DNA of 64,000 nucleotides from positions 112,990 to 176,989 of the forward strand of contig DASTAY010000035.1 in the NCBI GenBank assembly GCA_035712345.1, read 5' to 3'. This document shows positions 51,568-59,819 of the stretch, one piece after another (position 1 is the stretch's first letter; each line of letters begins with the position of its first letter). The notes under the pieces are model-generated. The model had not been told where the DNA came from and did no database searches. It worked only from the letters and a program-made list of their open reading frames with translations. This stretch comes from VRUE01 sp035712345. GTDB taxonomy: Bacteria; Actinomycetota; Thermoleophilia; Solirubrobacterales; 70-9. Position numbers and translations under genes: made by a program.

Positions 51568-52623
51568 ATGTTGAGCGCGGAAATGCACCGGCCGACCGCC
51601 GCCTCGCTGGCGGCGATCCGCGACGACGCGCGCCGTGAGCGCCTGCTCGACATGGAGGTGCGGCTGCGCCCTTATCGCATTGGCTGCTTCGCGATCCTGG
51701 CGCTGGCGCTGACCGCGGTCGGGGGCGAAATCGGTTGGTGGTGGATCGCTCCCTTGCTCGCCGGCCTCGTCGGCTTCGCGGTCGCCGACAGCTTCATGCG
51801 GACCAGCGACCATCCCGCGCTCTGGGTCGCGACGGCCTGGGGGATCCTGCCCCTGCTGCTGCTCGACGCGGTCGCCGTCACCGGCGGCGCGGCGAGCCCG
51901 GTGCTGATGTGGTTCGCGCTGCCGGCGGTGACGCTCGGAGCTCGCTTCGAGCCGCGTGGGATCGCGCTCGGCGCCGCGTACATCGTCGCGCTGATGCTGA
52001 TCGGGACCGTCGGCCTCGATCCGGCCACCGCATCCGTCCACCGCCAGGACCTGATCGCGGCGATCGCCCTCGTGCTCAGCGTCGTGATCCTCTCGGGCGC
52101 ACTGGTCGAGTCCGACCGTGCCCACCGGCGCCGTTCGACGCTCGACCCGCTCACCGGCCTCCTCAACCGCAACGCGCTCGACCAACGGCTCGGCGAACTC
52201 GACGGTCAGCCCGCCGGCGCCGCAGGCGGACGGCCCCACGCCCTGTTGCTCTGCGACCTCGACAACTTCAAGCGGGTCAACGACCAGCTCGGCCACGCGG
52301 CCGGGGACGCCGTGCTGCAGGACGTCGCGCAGACGATGCGCGCCGCGCTGCGCTCCGGCGACTCGATCTACCGCGTCGGCGGCGAGGAGATCCTCGTCGT
52401 CCTGCCCGGAGCGACAGAAACCGATGCGTCCGGGGTTGCCGAGCGCCTGCGCCGCGCGGTGAGCGAACGACGCCCTGCCGGGGTGCGGGTCACGATCAGC
52501 GTCGGCGTCGCCGTCTCCCGGCCGGGGCCGATCGACACCGAGGAGCTGGTCGGCCTCGCCGACGCAGCGCTCTACTCGGCCAAGGCGGCCGGCCGCGACC
52601 GCGTCATGGTCAGCGCCAACTGA
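51568..52623 (+). CDS. Membrane-bound diguanylate cyclase (GGDEF)
   Basis: 351 aa from ATG 51568 (GTG 51565 possible). Six helices over residues ~30-185 (e.g. IGCFAILALALTAVGG, LWVATAWGILPLLLLDAVAV, IALGAAYIVALMLIGTVGL), then a GGDEF domain: DPLTGLLNRNAL, LCDLDNFKRVNDQLGHAAGD, and the active-site YRVGGEEILVVLP (GGEEI; the fifth residue is Ile, not Phe). Metal and GTP residues are kept, so it is probably active and makes c-di-GMP. No I-site RxxD is obvious. Sits in the non-syntenic insert between pepQ and efp. Confidence 0.88.
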   Translation: MLSAEMHRPTAASLAAIRDDARRERLLDMEVRLRPYRIGCFAILALALTAVGGEIGWWWIAPLLAGLVGFAVADSFMRTSDHPALWVATAWGILPLLLLDAVAVTGGAASPVLMWFALPAVTLGARFEPRGIALGAAYIVALMLIGTVGLDPATASVHRQDLIAAIALVLSVVILSGALVESDRAHRRRSTLDPLTGLLNRNALDQRLGELDGQPAGAAGGRPHALLLCDLDNFKRVNDQLGHAAGDAVLQDVAQTMRAALRSGDSIYRVGGEEILVVLPGATETDASGVAERLRRAVSERRPAGVRVTISVGVAVSRPGPIDTEELVGLADAALYSAKAAGRDRVMVSAN

Positions 52624-52630
52624 CCTCGAC

Positions 52631-53680
52631 TCAGCGGCTGAGGTCCACGCCGCCGTCGAGCCGCGCCGCAAAAGCGGCGATCAGCTCGACCGTGGCCTCG
52701 AGGTCGCCGAGGTCGACCAGCTCGACCGGCGAGTGCATGTAGCGCAGCGGGATCGAGACGAGGCCGGTGGGGATGCCGGAGCGGGAGATCTGGATCGCGT
52801 CGGCATCGGTGCTCGTGCCGCGCCCGCTGGCGCTGATCGAGTACTCGATTCCCTCTTCCTCCGCGGTCTCGACCAGCAGCTCGAAGACCTTCGGCGAGAG
52901 GGTCGAGCCGCGTCCGATGGCCGGTCCCGAGCCCAGCGGATGGCTGCCCACCTCCTTCTCGTCGATTCCCGGCGCGTCGGTGGCATGGGTGACGTCGACC
53001 GCGATGGCGAGGTCGGGACGCACCTCGAAGGCGGCGGTGCGGGCGCCGAAGAGGCCGATCTCCTCCTGGACGGCGGCGACGGCGGCGAAGCTGCCGCACA
53101 GCGAGCCGCGCTCGTGGCAGCGACGCAAGGCCTCGAGGGCGACGTAGGCGCCGAGGCGGTTGTCCATCGCCCGCGAGACGAGCCGGTCGCCGGCGAGTCG
53201 CTGCGGCTCGCCGGCGATCGTCACCGGGTCGCCGACGCGGACCAGCTCAGCCGCCTCGTCACGGTCGGTGGCGCCGACGTCGATGTGCATCCCCTTCAGC
53301 TCGACCACCTTCTTGCGCTGGTCGCCGTCGAGCAGATGGATCGGCTTGCGGCCGACGACGCCGGGCACCAGGCCTCCACGGCCCCGCACCTCGATCCGCT
53401 GGCCGACCAGGATCTGGGGGTCCCAGCCGCCGATCGGGGCGAACCAGAGAAAGCCCTTCTCGTCGATATGGGTGATGGCGAGCCCGATCTCGTCGATGTG
53501 GCCGACGACGGCGAGCAGTGGCCCCGCCTCGCCGACGCGGGCGATCGAGGAGCCGAGCCCGTCGGCGGACAGCTCTGCGAAGGAGGCCTCCTCGCGCCAG
53601 ACCGCGGCGGCGGGCGCCTCGTGGCCGGAGGGGGCGGGGACGCGGAGCAGCTCGTCTAGCAGCGCGGGAATCTCAGCCAT
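52631..53680 (-). CDS. M42 family metal aminopeptidase
   Basis: 349 aa, from ATG 53680. M42 (TET/glutamyl-aminopeptidase/endoglucanase-M type) with all metal residues: VVGHIDEIGL (His, Asp), SRAMDNRLGAY (bridging Asp), AVQEEIGLFGAR (Glu pair), IAVDVTHATD (Asp) and RYMHSPVELVDLGDLEA (His). A PDZ-like insert is the loop near KPIHLLDGDQRKK. Forms large tetrahedral complexes in relatives. Minus strand; convergent with the GGDEF gene by 8 nt and divergent from the SDR gene. Confidence 0.93.
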   Translation of the reverse strand: MAEIPALLDELLRVPAPSGHEAPAAAVWREEASFAELSADGLGSSIARVGEAGPLLAVVGHIDEIGLAITHIDEKGFLWFAPIGGWDPQILVGQRIEVRGRGGLVPGVVGRKPIHLLDGDQRKKVVELKGMHIDVGATDRDEAAELVRVGDPVTIAGEPQRLAGDRLVSRAMDNRLGAYVALEALRRCHERGSLCGSFAAVAAVQEEIGLFGARTAAFEVRPDLAIAVDVTHATDAPGIDEKEVGSHPLGSGPAIGRGSTLSPKVFELLVETAEEEGIEYSISASGRGTSTDADAIQISRSGIPTGLVSIPLRYMHSPVELVDLGDLEATVELIAAFAARLDGGVDLSR

Positions 53681-53747
53681 GCGAAGGCAGCAGTATGTCG
53701 GGTCGAACAGACGTCCGCAATCAGGGGTTTCGAATAGTTTTCCGAGG

Positions 53748-54557
53748 ATGAGCGATGCGACGCGGGCGATGCTGGTCACCGGCGCCTCCAGCGGCATCGG
53801 CGAGGCGGCCGCGAAGCGGCTCGCGCGCGAGCCGGGGGCGGAGCTGATCCTCGTCGCCCGCCGCGAGGAGCGCCTGCGCGCATTGGCCGCCGTGCTGCCC
53901 TGCCGGGCGACCTGGGTGGTCGCCGACCTGACCGACGCCGCCGCGCCCGCACGGATCCGCTCCCACCTCGCAGAGCAGCACGGCGATCGCCTCGCGCTGC
54001 TGGTCAACAACGCGGGCGCCTCCTGGCGCGGCGCCTTTGGCGATGCCGGCTACGCCAACGTCCACCGCCACATGGAGCTCAACTTCGACGCCGTGCTGCG
54101 CCTCACCGAGGCGCTCCTGCCGGCGCTGCGGGCCTCGACGCCGAGCGCGATCGTCAATGTCGCCAGCACGGCCGGGCGCGTCGCGCGGGCGCGGACCGGC
54201 GCCTACTCGGCGAGCAAGTTCGCCCTGATCGGGTGGACCGATGCGCTCTATGCCGAGGAGCGCCCCCACGGCGTCCACGTCGGCCTCGTGCTGCCTGGCT
54301 TCATCGCCACCGAGGGTTTTCCGGCGACCGAGCTGCGCGAGCGCGCGCTCACGCGCTGGACCGTCTCGAAGCCGGAGAAGGTCGCCGAGGCGATCGTCGA
54401 ATGCGGTCTGCGCGGGCGCGCCGAGCGCTACGTCCCGCGTCCCTACGCCCTGGCTGCGATGGCGCGCATCCTCGCCCCGCGCCTCGTGCGGCGGGTGCTC
54501 TCCGGCGGCGCCGCCTCGGGCCTCACCACCAGCACCGCCGCCGAATCCGAAGACTGA
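53748..54557 (+). CDS. Short-chain dehydrogenase/reductase
   Basis: 269 aa. Classical SDR: cofactor loop MLVTGASSGIGEAAAKRLA, Arg in VARREERLR favouring NADP(H), ADLTDAA, LLVNNAGASWRG, catalytic Ser in VNVASTAGRVARA, and YSASKFALIG (Tyr-x3-Lys). GFIATEGFPATE is the substrate-lid start. TAGTTT lies 7 nt before ATG. Substrate unknown; the C-terminal basic/hydrophobic run (PRLVRRVLSGGAASGL) could contact membrane. Confidence 0.9.
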   Translation: MSDATRAMLVTGASSGIGEAAAKRLAREPGAELILVARREERLRALAAVLPCRATWVVADLTDAAAPARIRSHLAEQHGDRLALLVNNAGASWRGAFGDAGYANVHRHMELNFDAVLRLTEALLPALRASTPSAIVNVASTAGRVARARTGAYSASKFALIGWTDALYAEERPHGVHVGLVLPGFIATEGFPATELRERALTRWTVSKPEKVAEAIVECGLRGRAERYVPRPYALAAMARILAPRLVRRVLSGGAASGLTTSTAAESED

Positions 54558-54574
54558 CCGCCGCCGCGAGGGGC

Positions 54575-55060
54575 TCAGCTGCTGCGTTCGAAGTTGCCGA
54601 AGCGGCAGTAGTGGAAGTGGAGGACGATCGTCGTGTTGTTGGCAGAGATCGCGCTGCGTTCGGCGAGGACGCCCTCGTGGTTGCCTTTGATCTTGTCGCC
54701 CCCGGCGTAGTACTTGCCGACCAGGCGCAGTCGCACCTTCAGCTGCCGCATGATTTCCAGCCATCGTTCGATCCGGTGGCCGTCGGTGCTCGGCGCCGGC
54801 ACCTTCCCCAGCTGCTGAACCAGCTTGCCGAACGATTCCGAGAGACGGAAGAACTGCTTTCCCACCGGCTTCAGCTTGTCCTCGTTGATCCGTTCGCGGG
54901 CGCCGGACATGATCTTTTCGTTGGCCTTGCGGTTCGCCATGCAGATCGGCTCGACCTGGGCTTTGTAGGTTTCGCGAGTCTGTTCTTCGCCATGCGCCGA
55001 GGGCGCGACGGCAAGCGTCACGAGCGCGATCGCGGCAAGTGTCCCCAGCGTTCCCTTCAT
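54575..55060 (-). CDS. Secreted helical protein, unknown
   Basis: 161 aa from ATG 55060. The signal peptide MKGTLGTLAAIALVTLAVAPSA ends near HGEEQ. The mature part is helical (YKAQVEPICMANRKANEKIM, GKQFFRLSESFGKLVQQLG, RWLEIMRQLKVRLRLVGKYY) and ends LHFHYCRFGNFERSS, with Cys in VEPICMA and FHYCRF that may form a disulfide. Overall plan resembles the lipoprotein at 21056 (helix-Cys-helix). AGGTGGAG is the probable ribosome site. Glu is mostly GAA. Confidence 0.65.
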   Translation of the reverse strand: MKGTLGTLAAIALVTLAVAPSAHGEEQTRETYKAQVEPICMANRKANEKIMSGARERINEDKLKPVGKQFFRLSESFGKLVQQLGKVPAPSTDGHRIERWLEIMRQLKVRLRLVGKYYAGGDKIKGNHEGVLAERSAISANNTTIVLHFHYCRFGNFERSS

Positions 55061-55111
55061 CTCCCTGGCTCCACCTAGGTTAGCCGCTGCCACCCCGCGG
55101 CTCGCCGCAGC

Positions 55112-55117
55112 TAGGAT
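55112..55117 (+). promoter_or_regulatory. TAGGAT -10-like box of efp
   Basis: Ends 8 nt before GTG 55126; no Shine-Dalgarno, implying a leaderless or 1-2 nt leader message. Confidence 0.4.
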
Positions 55118-55125
55118 TCGCCGCC

Positions 55126-55686
55126 GTGATCAGCACCAACCAGTTCAAGAACGGCAGCCACATCGAAATCGACGGCTCGATCTTCAAGATCCTCGAGTTC
55201 CAGCACGTCAAGCCGGGCAAGGGCGGGGCTTTCGTGCGGACGAAGCTGCGCAAGATCGAGGACGGCTCGGTGCAGGACAAGACGTTCAGGGCGGGGGAGA
55301 AGTTCCGGCCGGTCCACACCGAGTCGCGCAAGATGCAGTACCTCTACGACTCCGGCGAGGCGGCCGTCTTCATGGACAGCCAGGACTACGAGCAGATCGA
55401 GATTCCCAGCGACGTGGTCGGTGAGACGATGCGATGGGTCCTGCCGAACGACGAGGTCGACGTGCTCTTCGTCGACGAGCAGCCGAGCGACGTCCAGGTC
55501 GCCAGCGCGATCGAGATGAAGGTCACCCAGACCGATCCCGGCGTCAAGGGGGACACGGCGTCCGGCGGCGGCAGCAAGCCGGCCACGCTCGAGTCCGGGG
55601 TCGTGGTCAACGTGCCGCTCTTCATCGACGAGGGTGAGACGATCCGGGTCGACACCCGCAGCGGCGAATACATCTCGCGCGCGTAA
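55126..55686 (+). CDS. efp: Translation elongation factor P
   Basis: 186 aa, three beta-barrel domains. It rescues ribosomes stalled at polyproline. The tip loop is HVKPGKGGAFVRTKLRK with Lys32 at the modification position. The actinobacterial-type unmodified Lys with PGKGGAFVR context is expected. Domain III ends with PLFIDEGETIRVDTRSGEYISR. Starts the efp-nusB-ispA-dxs run after the non-syntenic insert. GTG start. Confidence 0.96.
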   Translation: MISTNQFKNGSHIEIDGSIFKILEFQHVKPGKGGAFVRTKLRKIEDGSVQDKTFRAGEKFRPVHTESRKMQYLYDSGEAAVFMDSQDYEQIEIPSDVVGETMRWVLPNDEVDVLFVDEQPSDVQVASAIEMKVTQTDPGVKGDTASGGGSKPATLESGVVVNVPLFIDEGETIRVDTRSGEYISRA

Positions 55687-55720
55687 CCTCACCGGCCGCC
55701 CGAAGCGCGAGAATAGGCCG

Positions 55721-56101
55721 ATGCGCCGATCCGACCAGCGCCGCGACGCCGTCTTCGCCTGCTACCAGCGCGACGTCACCGGGCACCCGCTCGGGGAGCT
55801 GCTCGCCGAGGCGCGGCCGTTCACCCGCGAGCTCGCCGAGGCTGTCGACGCACACAGAGCCGAGCTCGACGAGGCGATCGCCGCCCACGCCCGCGGCTGG
55901 GAGCTGAAGCGGATCGCGCCCCTGGAGCTGAACGTGATGCGGGTGGCGCTGTACGAGATCGAGCACAGCGACGACGTGCCCGACGAGGTCGCGATCGACG
56001 AGGCGGTTGAGATCGCCAAGGAGTACTGCGGCGCCGATGCGCCCGGCTTCGTCAACGGCATCCTCGGCGCGATCGTGCGCGAGCGCCAGGAGGTCGGTTG
56101 A
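55721..56101 (+). CDS. nusB: Transcription antitermination factor NusB
   Basis: 126 aa, all-helical. Binds boxA RNA with S10 in rRNA operon antitermination. The N-terminus MRRSDQRRDAVFACYQRDVTG, the central HARGWELKRIAPLELNVMRVAL and the C-terminal VAIDEAVEIAKEYCGADAPG followed by FVNGILGAI are diagnostic. ATG 55721. The stop is next to the small gene at 56103. Confidence 0.95.
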   Translation: MRRSDQRRDAVFACYQRDVTGHPLGELLAEARPFTRELAEAVDAHRAELDEAIAAHARGWELKRIAPLELNVMRVALYEIEHSDDVPDEVAIDEAVEIAKEYCGADAPGFVNGILGAIVRERQEVG

Positions 56102-56102
56102 G

Positions 56103-56282
56103 GTGAGCGAGGAGGCGCGCCTGCGCGAGATCTCGACCAGGCTGCAGGCGATCGCCGCCGAGCTCGAGGGCGCCGAGGCGAGCGACGAGCGCGCCGCCGA
56201 GCTGGCGCGCGAGGCCGCCGAGCTCTCCACCGAGGCGGTGGAGGAGGCGAATCGCCGCATCCGCGAGTCGGACGGCGGTTAG
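56103..56282 (+). CDS. Small coiled-coil protein in the XseB position
   Basis: 59 aa, GTG start: helical heptads (LREISTRLQAIAAELEGAEAS, ELAREAAELSTEAVEEANRR). The order nusB - this - ispA - dxs parallels xseB-ispA-dxs of many bacteria, and the length fits a truncated exonuclease VII small subunit. The usual LExIVxxLE motif is weak, so homology is not proved. If so, a partner XseA should be elsewhere. Confidence 0.5.
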   Translation: MSEEARLREISTRLQAIAAELEGAEASDERAAELAREAAELSTEAVEEANRRIRESDGG

Positions 56283-57148
56283 TGCCCGACTACCCCGAGG
56301 ACCTGCGCGCGCTGGTCGACGCCGAGCTCGAGCGGCTGCGCTTTGCCGCGCAGCCGGCAACCGCCGGCCTCGAGCGGGCGATGCGCTACTCGCTGCTGGC
56401 AGGCGGCAAGCGCGTCCGCCCGGTGCTAGCGCTTGCGACGGCTCGGGCGCTCGGCGCCCCGCCCGAGCGTTACCTGAGCGTCGCAGCGGCGCTGGAGCTG
56501 ATCCACACCTACTCGCTGATCCACGACGACCTGCCGGCGATGGACGACGACGAGCTGCGCCGCGGCAAGCCGACGGCGCACGTCGAGTTCGGGGAGGACG
56601 TGGCGATCCTCTCCGGCGACGGCCTCTTCGCCGAGGCGATCCGACTCTTCTGCGAGCAGCCGGGCGAGCCCGGCCGCGTGCTCGCCGCGCTCGCCGAGCT
56701 GGCGGCCGCGACCGGGGTCGACGGCATGGTCGGCGGCCAGTACGTCGACGTCGCCGGCGGGGCGGGGGACGCCGGGGCTCTGCGCGAGCTGCACGGGCTC
56801 AAGACCGGTCGCCTGATCGCCGCGGCCCTCGGCGTCGTCCTGATCCTCGAGGAAGTGGGGGAACCTGAGACAATCCCCTACCGACGCTTCGCCGAGGAGC
56901 TCGGCGTGCTCTTTCAGATCGTTGACGACATCCTCGACGTGACCGGAAGCGACGAGCAGCTCGGCAAGCCTCGAGGAAGCGACGAGCGACATGGCAAACT
57001 CACCTACGTCAGCCTCTTCGGCCTGGAGCGGGCGCGCGAGCTGGCGGCCGAGTCGCACGCCAAGGCGACGGCGGCGCTGGCGGAGGCCGGCGGCGAGACG
57101 GGCGACCTGAGAGGGATCGCCGACTACATCTTCACCAGGAACGAATGA
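56282..57148 (+). CDS. ispA: Polyprenyl diphosphate synthase (farnesyl/geranylgeranyl type)
   Basis: 288 aa. Condenses IPP with an allylic diphosphate. First Asp-rich motif LIHDDLPAMDDDELRRG (~residues 77-93), second FQIVDDILDVTG with KPRGSDERHGKLTY. GGKRVRPVLALA is the IPP-binding Lys/Arg region. Residues just before the first motif (LELIHTYS) suggest short-chain product, but chain length is an inference. GTG overlapping a TAG; ATGA overlap with dxs. Confidence 0.93.
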   Translation: MPDYPEDLRALVDAELERLRFAAQPATAGLERAMRYSLLAGGKRVRPVLALATARALGAPPERYLSVAAALELIHTYSLIHDDLPAMDDDELRRGKPTAHVEFGEDVAILSGDGLFAEAIRLFCEQPGEPGRVLAALAELAAATGVDGMVGGQYVDVAGGAGDAGALRELHGLKTGRLIAAALGVVLILEEVGEPETIPYRRFAEELGVLFQIVDDILDVTGSDEQLGKPRGSDERHGKLTYVSLFGLERARELAAESHAKATAALAEAGGETGDLRGIADYIFTRNE

Positions 57149-59151
57149 GCGACGAGCCAGAGAACCTCCTCGCCGGGATCGAGTCCCCGGCCGACCTGCA
57201 CGAGCTCGACGACGGGCAGCTGCAGCAGGTCGCGCAGGAGATGCGCACATACATCATCGACACGATCGGCGAGATCGGCGGTCATTTCGGCGCCAACCTC
57301 GGCACCTGCGAGCTCGCGGTGGCCCTGCACAGCCTGATGGACTCCCCCCGCGACAAGGTCCTCTGGGACGTCGGTCACCAGGCCTACCCGCACAAGATCC
57401 TCACCGGGCGCCGCGACGCGCTGCCGACGATCCGCCAGTACGAGGGCCTGGCGCCCTTCTGCTCGATCTTCGAGTCCGAGCACGACATCATGGGCGCCGG
57501 CCACGCCTCGACCTCGATCGGCTACGCGGTCGGGTTGAAGGAGGCGATGCGCAAGGGGATCGGCGAGGACGGCCGGGTCGCGGCGGTGATCGGCGACGGC
57601 GCCCTGACCGGCGGCGTCGCTTATGAGGCCCTGCACGCCGCGGGCGGCCTGCAGACGCCGGTCGTGATCGTGCTCAACGACAACGGCATGTCGATCTCGC
57701 CCAACGTCGGCGCGCTCTCGCGCTACTTCAACAGGGTCCGCCTCAACCCGCGCTTCTACCACGCGCGCGAGGGGGTGGAGAACCAGCTGACCAGGCTGCC
57801 GCTGGGCCTGGGCAGGCGGATCGAACGGCTGGGGCCGGAGATCAAGTCGGCGGTCAAGGCCTACTGGGCACCGGGCCTCTTCTTCGAGGAGCTCGACCTC
57901 GCCTACATGGGCGTGATCGACGGGCACGACGTGCACGCCCTGCGCGACGCCCTGCGCGAGGCTTTCGACGCCGACCGCCCGGTCGTCGTCCACATCCACA
58001 CGGTCAAGGGCAAGGGCTTCGCCCCGGCCGAGGAGGGCGGCCTGGAGGGGATGGAGAAGTGGCACGCGGCGAAGCCCAAGAGCATCGTCAACGGCGCCCC
58101 GACGCCGAAGCCCGTCCCGGTCAAGGAGTCCGACTCGCCGGAGGCGATCGCGCCCGAGCGGCTCGAGAAGCCGCCGCCGCCGAGCGCGCCACCGCAGTAC
58201 ACCCAGGTCTTCGCCGACGCGATCGTCGCCGAGGCCGAAGGCGACGAGCGCGTGGTCGGGATCACCGCGGCGATGGCGGGGGGGACCGGGCTGCAGAAGC
58301 TCGCCGACGAGGCTCCGGGCCAGTACTACGACGTCGGCATCGCCGAGCAGAACGCCGTCCTGCTGGCCTCCGGTCTGGCGCTGCAGGGAGCTAAGCCGGT
58401 CTGTGCGATCTACTCGACCTTCCTCCAGCGCGCCTACGACCAGATCATCCACGACGTCTGCCTGCAGGAGCTCGACGTCACCTTCGCGATGGATCGGGCG
58501 GGCCTCGTCGGCGACGACGGGCCGACCCACCACGGCGCCTTCGACGTCTCCTACTTCCGGGCCCTGCCCAACGTGGTGGTGATGGCGCCGCGCGACGAGG
58601 CGATGCTGGTCCACATGCTGCGCACCGCGATCGCCCACGACGGCCCGGCGGCCCTGCGCTACCCGCGCGGCGCAGCCGAGGGGGTCGAGTTGCCCGCCGC
58701 GGGCGTGGAGATCCCGATCGGCAGCGGCGAGCTGCTGGCGAGCGGCGAGCGCGTGGCGCTGCTCGGCTACGGGTATGGCGTCGCGGTTGCCCAGCAGGCG
58801 GCCGAGATCCTCGCCGCGCACGACCTGCGGCCGACCGTCGCCGACGCGCGCTTCGCCAAGCCGCTCGACGCGGAGCTGCTCGAGCGGCTGGCGCTGGGGC
58901 ACGACCTGGTAGTGACGATCGAGGAGAACGTGCTCGCCGGGGGCTTCGGCTCCGGCGTGCTCGAGCACCTCGAGGACTCCTTCGCCGACCGTCCCGCCGA
59001 TCGGGCCCGGGTGATGCGGATCGGACTGCCCGATCGCTACGTCACCCACGGCAAGCCGGCGCTGCTGCGGGAGGAGGTCGGTCTCACCGGCGAATCGGTG
59101 GCCGACCGGGTGCTGGCGGCGCTGCGCTCTGGCGAGCCCGCGCTGCGCTGA
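57145..59151 (+). CDS. dxs: 1-deoxy-D-xylulose-5-phosphate synthase
   Basis: 668 aa TPP enzyme opening the MEP isoprenoid pathway. Domain I: HFGANLGTCELAVALHSLMD, WDVGHQAYPHKILTGR, GHASTSIGYAVG, IGDGALTGGVAYEAL (TPP/Mg). Domain II: DVGIAEQNAVLLASGLALQG, MDRAGLVGDDGPTHHGAFD. Domain III: LLGYGYGVAVAQQAAE and EENVLAGGFGSGV. The linker has a Pro-rich stretch (KPPPPSAPPQ). First in the pathway beside ispA. Confidence 0.97.
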   Translation: MSDEPENLLAGIESPADLHELDDGQLQQVAQEMRTYIIDTIGEIGGHFGANLGTCELAVALHSLMDSPRDKVLWDVGHQAYPHKILTGRRDALPTIRQYEGLAPFCSIFESEHDIMGAGHASTSIGYAVGLKEAMRKGIGEDGRVAAVIGDGALTGGVAYEALHAAGGLQTPVVIVLNDNGMSISPNVGALSRYFNRVRLNPRFYHAREGVENQLTRLPLGLGRRIERLGPEIKSAVKAYWAPGLFFEELDLAYMGVIDGHDVHALRDALREAFDADRPVVVHIHTVKGKGFAPAEEGGLEGMEKWHAAKPKSIVNGAPTPKPVPVKESDSPEAIAPERLEKPPPPSAPPQYTQVFADAIVAEAEGDERVVGITAAMAGGTGLQKLADEAPGQYYDVGIAEQNAVLLASGLALQGAKPVCAIYSTFLQRAYDQIIHDVCLQELDVTFAMDRAGLVGDDGPTHHGAFDVSYFRALPNVVVMAPRDEAMLVHMLRTAIAHDGPAALRYPRGAAEGVELPAAGVEIPIGSGELLASGERVALLGYGYGVAVAQQAAEILAAHDLRPTVADARFAKPLDAELLERLALGHDLVVTIEENVLAGGFGSGVLEHLEDSFADRPADRARVMRIGLPDRYVTHGKPALLREEVGLTGESVADRVLAALRSGEPALR

Positions 59152-59260
59152 GTCGGCCTCCTCCTTCACTGAATCTCAACCTGCGCTTGCGTCAAAGCGC
59201 TCGATCGGCTAGCCTCCCCGCGGCCTCCTTGGTGCCGCTGGATTCTTTCCCAAATCGCGG

Positions 59261-59320
59261 AAGGTTTCTGGGGTTACTACAGGGAGAGGAGGCGCGTATC
59301 TGTGGATATGCAGGGTCCGT
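59261..59320 (+). repeat. Partial copy of the TTTCTGGGGTTACTACAGGGAG repeat
   Basis: Shares GGTTTCTGGGGTTACTACAG plus GGAG with the copies at 60602 and 62686, and GTATCT...GGTCCGT with the 3' side of 62686. The 5' hairpin arm is absent. Confidence 0.7.
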
Positions 59321-59338
59321 TGGGCAGGCGGACCTATG

Positions 59339-59370
59339 CCCGCAACCGGCAGCGCGGCGCCGGTTGCGGG
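59339..59370. repeat. 12-bp perfect hairpin
   Basis: CCCGCAACCGGC (59339-59350) and GCCGGTTGCGGG (59359-59370) around an 8-nt loop, without U-tract. Possible terminator of dxs-side transcription or structural repeat. Confidence 0.6.
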
Positions 59371-59504
59371 GTTGCTTCCCGGGCGGGATCTCAGCCGTCC
59401 CACTCCGCGGACATGGCGGCGAAGCGCAGGCTCGCCGGGGTGTCGATGTACTCACCGGTCTCCAGGGAGGTTGTCGCGCCGCCGCTGCCGGGTAGGGTGC
59501 CTCG

Positions 59505-59771
59505 ATGGCCGTCAAGCTCCACCGCTGCTCGACGATGTGGGTCAAGATCGACGCCCACCCCTGCTGGCGCGTGCAGAAGGCGCTCGACGAGCAGGGCATC
59601 GAGTACGAGGTCGTCAAGGGCCCGCTGCGCCGCGGCAAGCGCGACGATCTCGACAATCTCTCGGGCCAGCGCAAATACCCGGTGATCGAGTTCGAGGACG
59701 GCAGCGCCTACCGCGACGAATCCGCCGCGATGGCCGAGAAGATCTCCTCTGGACGGCTCTTCGACGCCTGA
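59505..59771 (+). CDS. Glutaredoxin/GST-N-like thioredoxin-fold protein
   Basis: 88 aa. Thioredoxin-fold segment with HPCWRVQKALDEQGIEYEVV (single Cys where CxxC would start), KYPVIEFEDGSAY (cis-Pro) and ESAAMAEKISSG. This matches the N-terminal domain of glutathione-transferase/glutaredoxin-like proteins of this length. TAGGGT lies 6 nt before ATG 59505. Redox partner unknown. Confidence 0.75.
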   Translation: MAVKLHRCSTMWVKIDAHPCWRVQKALDEQGIEYEVVKGPLRRGKRDDLDNLSGQRKYPVIEFEDGSAYRDESAAMAEKISSGRLFDA

Positions 59772-59819
59772 CTCGAATTCTCGGCCAGGCGCTTCCTTCC
59801 GGGGGTACACGGAAGGACG

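Larger units (their letters stand above)
59152..59504. other. 353-bp gap with repeat fragment and hairpin
   Basis: Between dxs and the GST-like gene. It holds the short repeat copy at 59261-59320 and a perfect 12-bp hairpin at 59339-59370. An antisense reading frame over 59391-59505 is not supported. No other gene seen. Confidence 0.5.

Noticed and set aside
57124..59169. Long minus-strand frame opposite dxs
   Set aside because: Shadow of dxs: no motif, Arg/Gly/Val-rich composition, and fully antisense to a clear TPP enzyme.
59391..59505. Minus-strand C-terminal-like peptide (TGEYIDTPASLRFAAMSAE)
   Set aside because: The frame continues through antisense of the GST-like and RTX-like genes and shows no domain; it is best read as chance.
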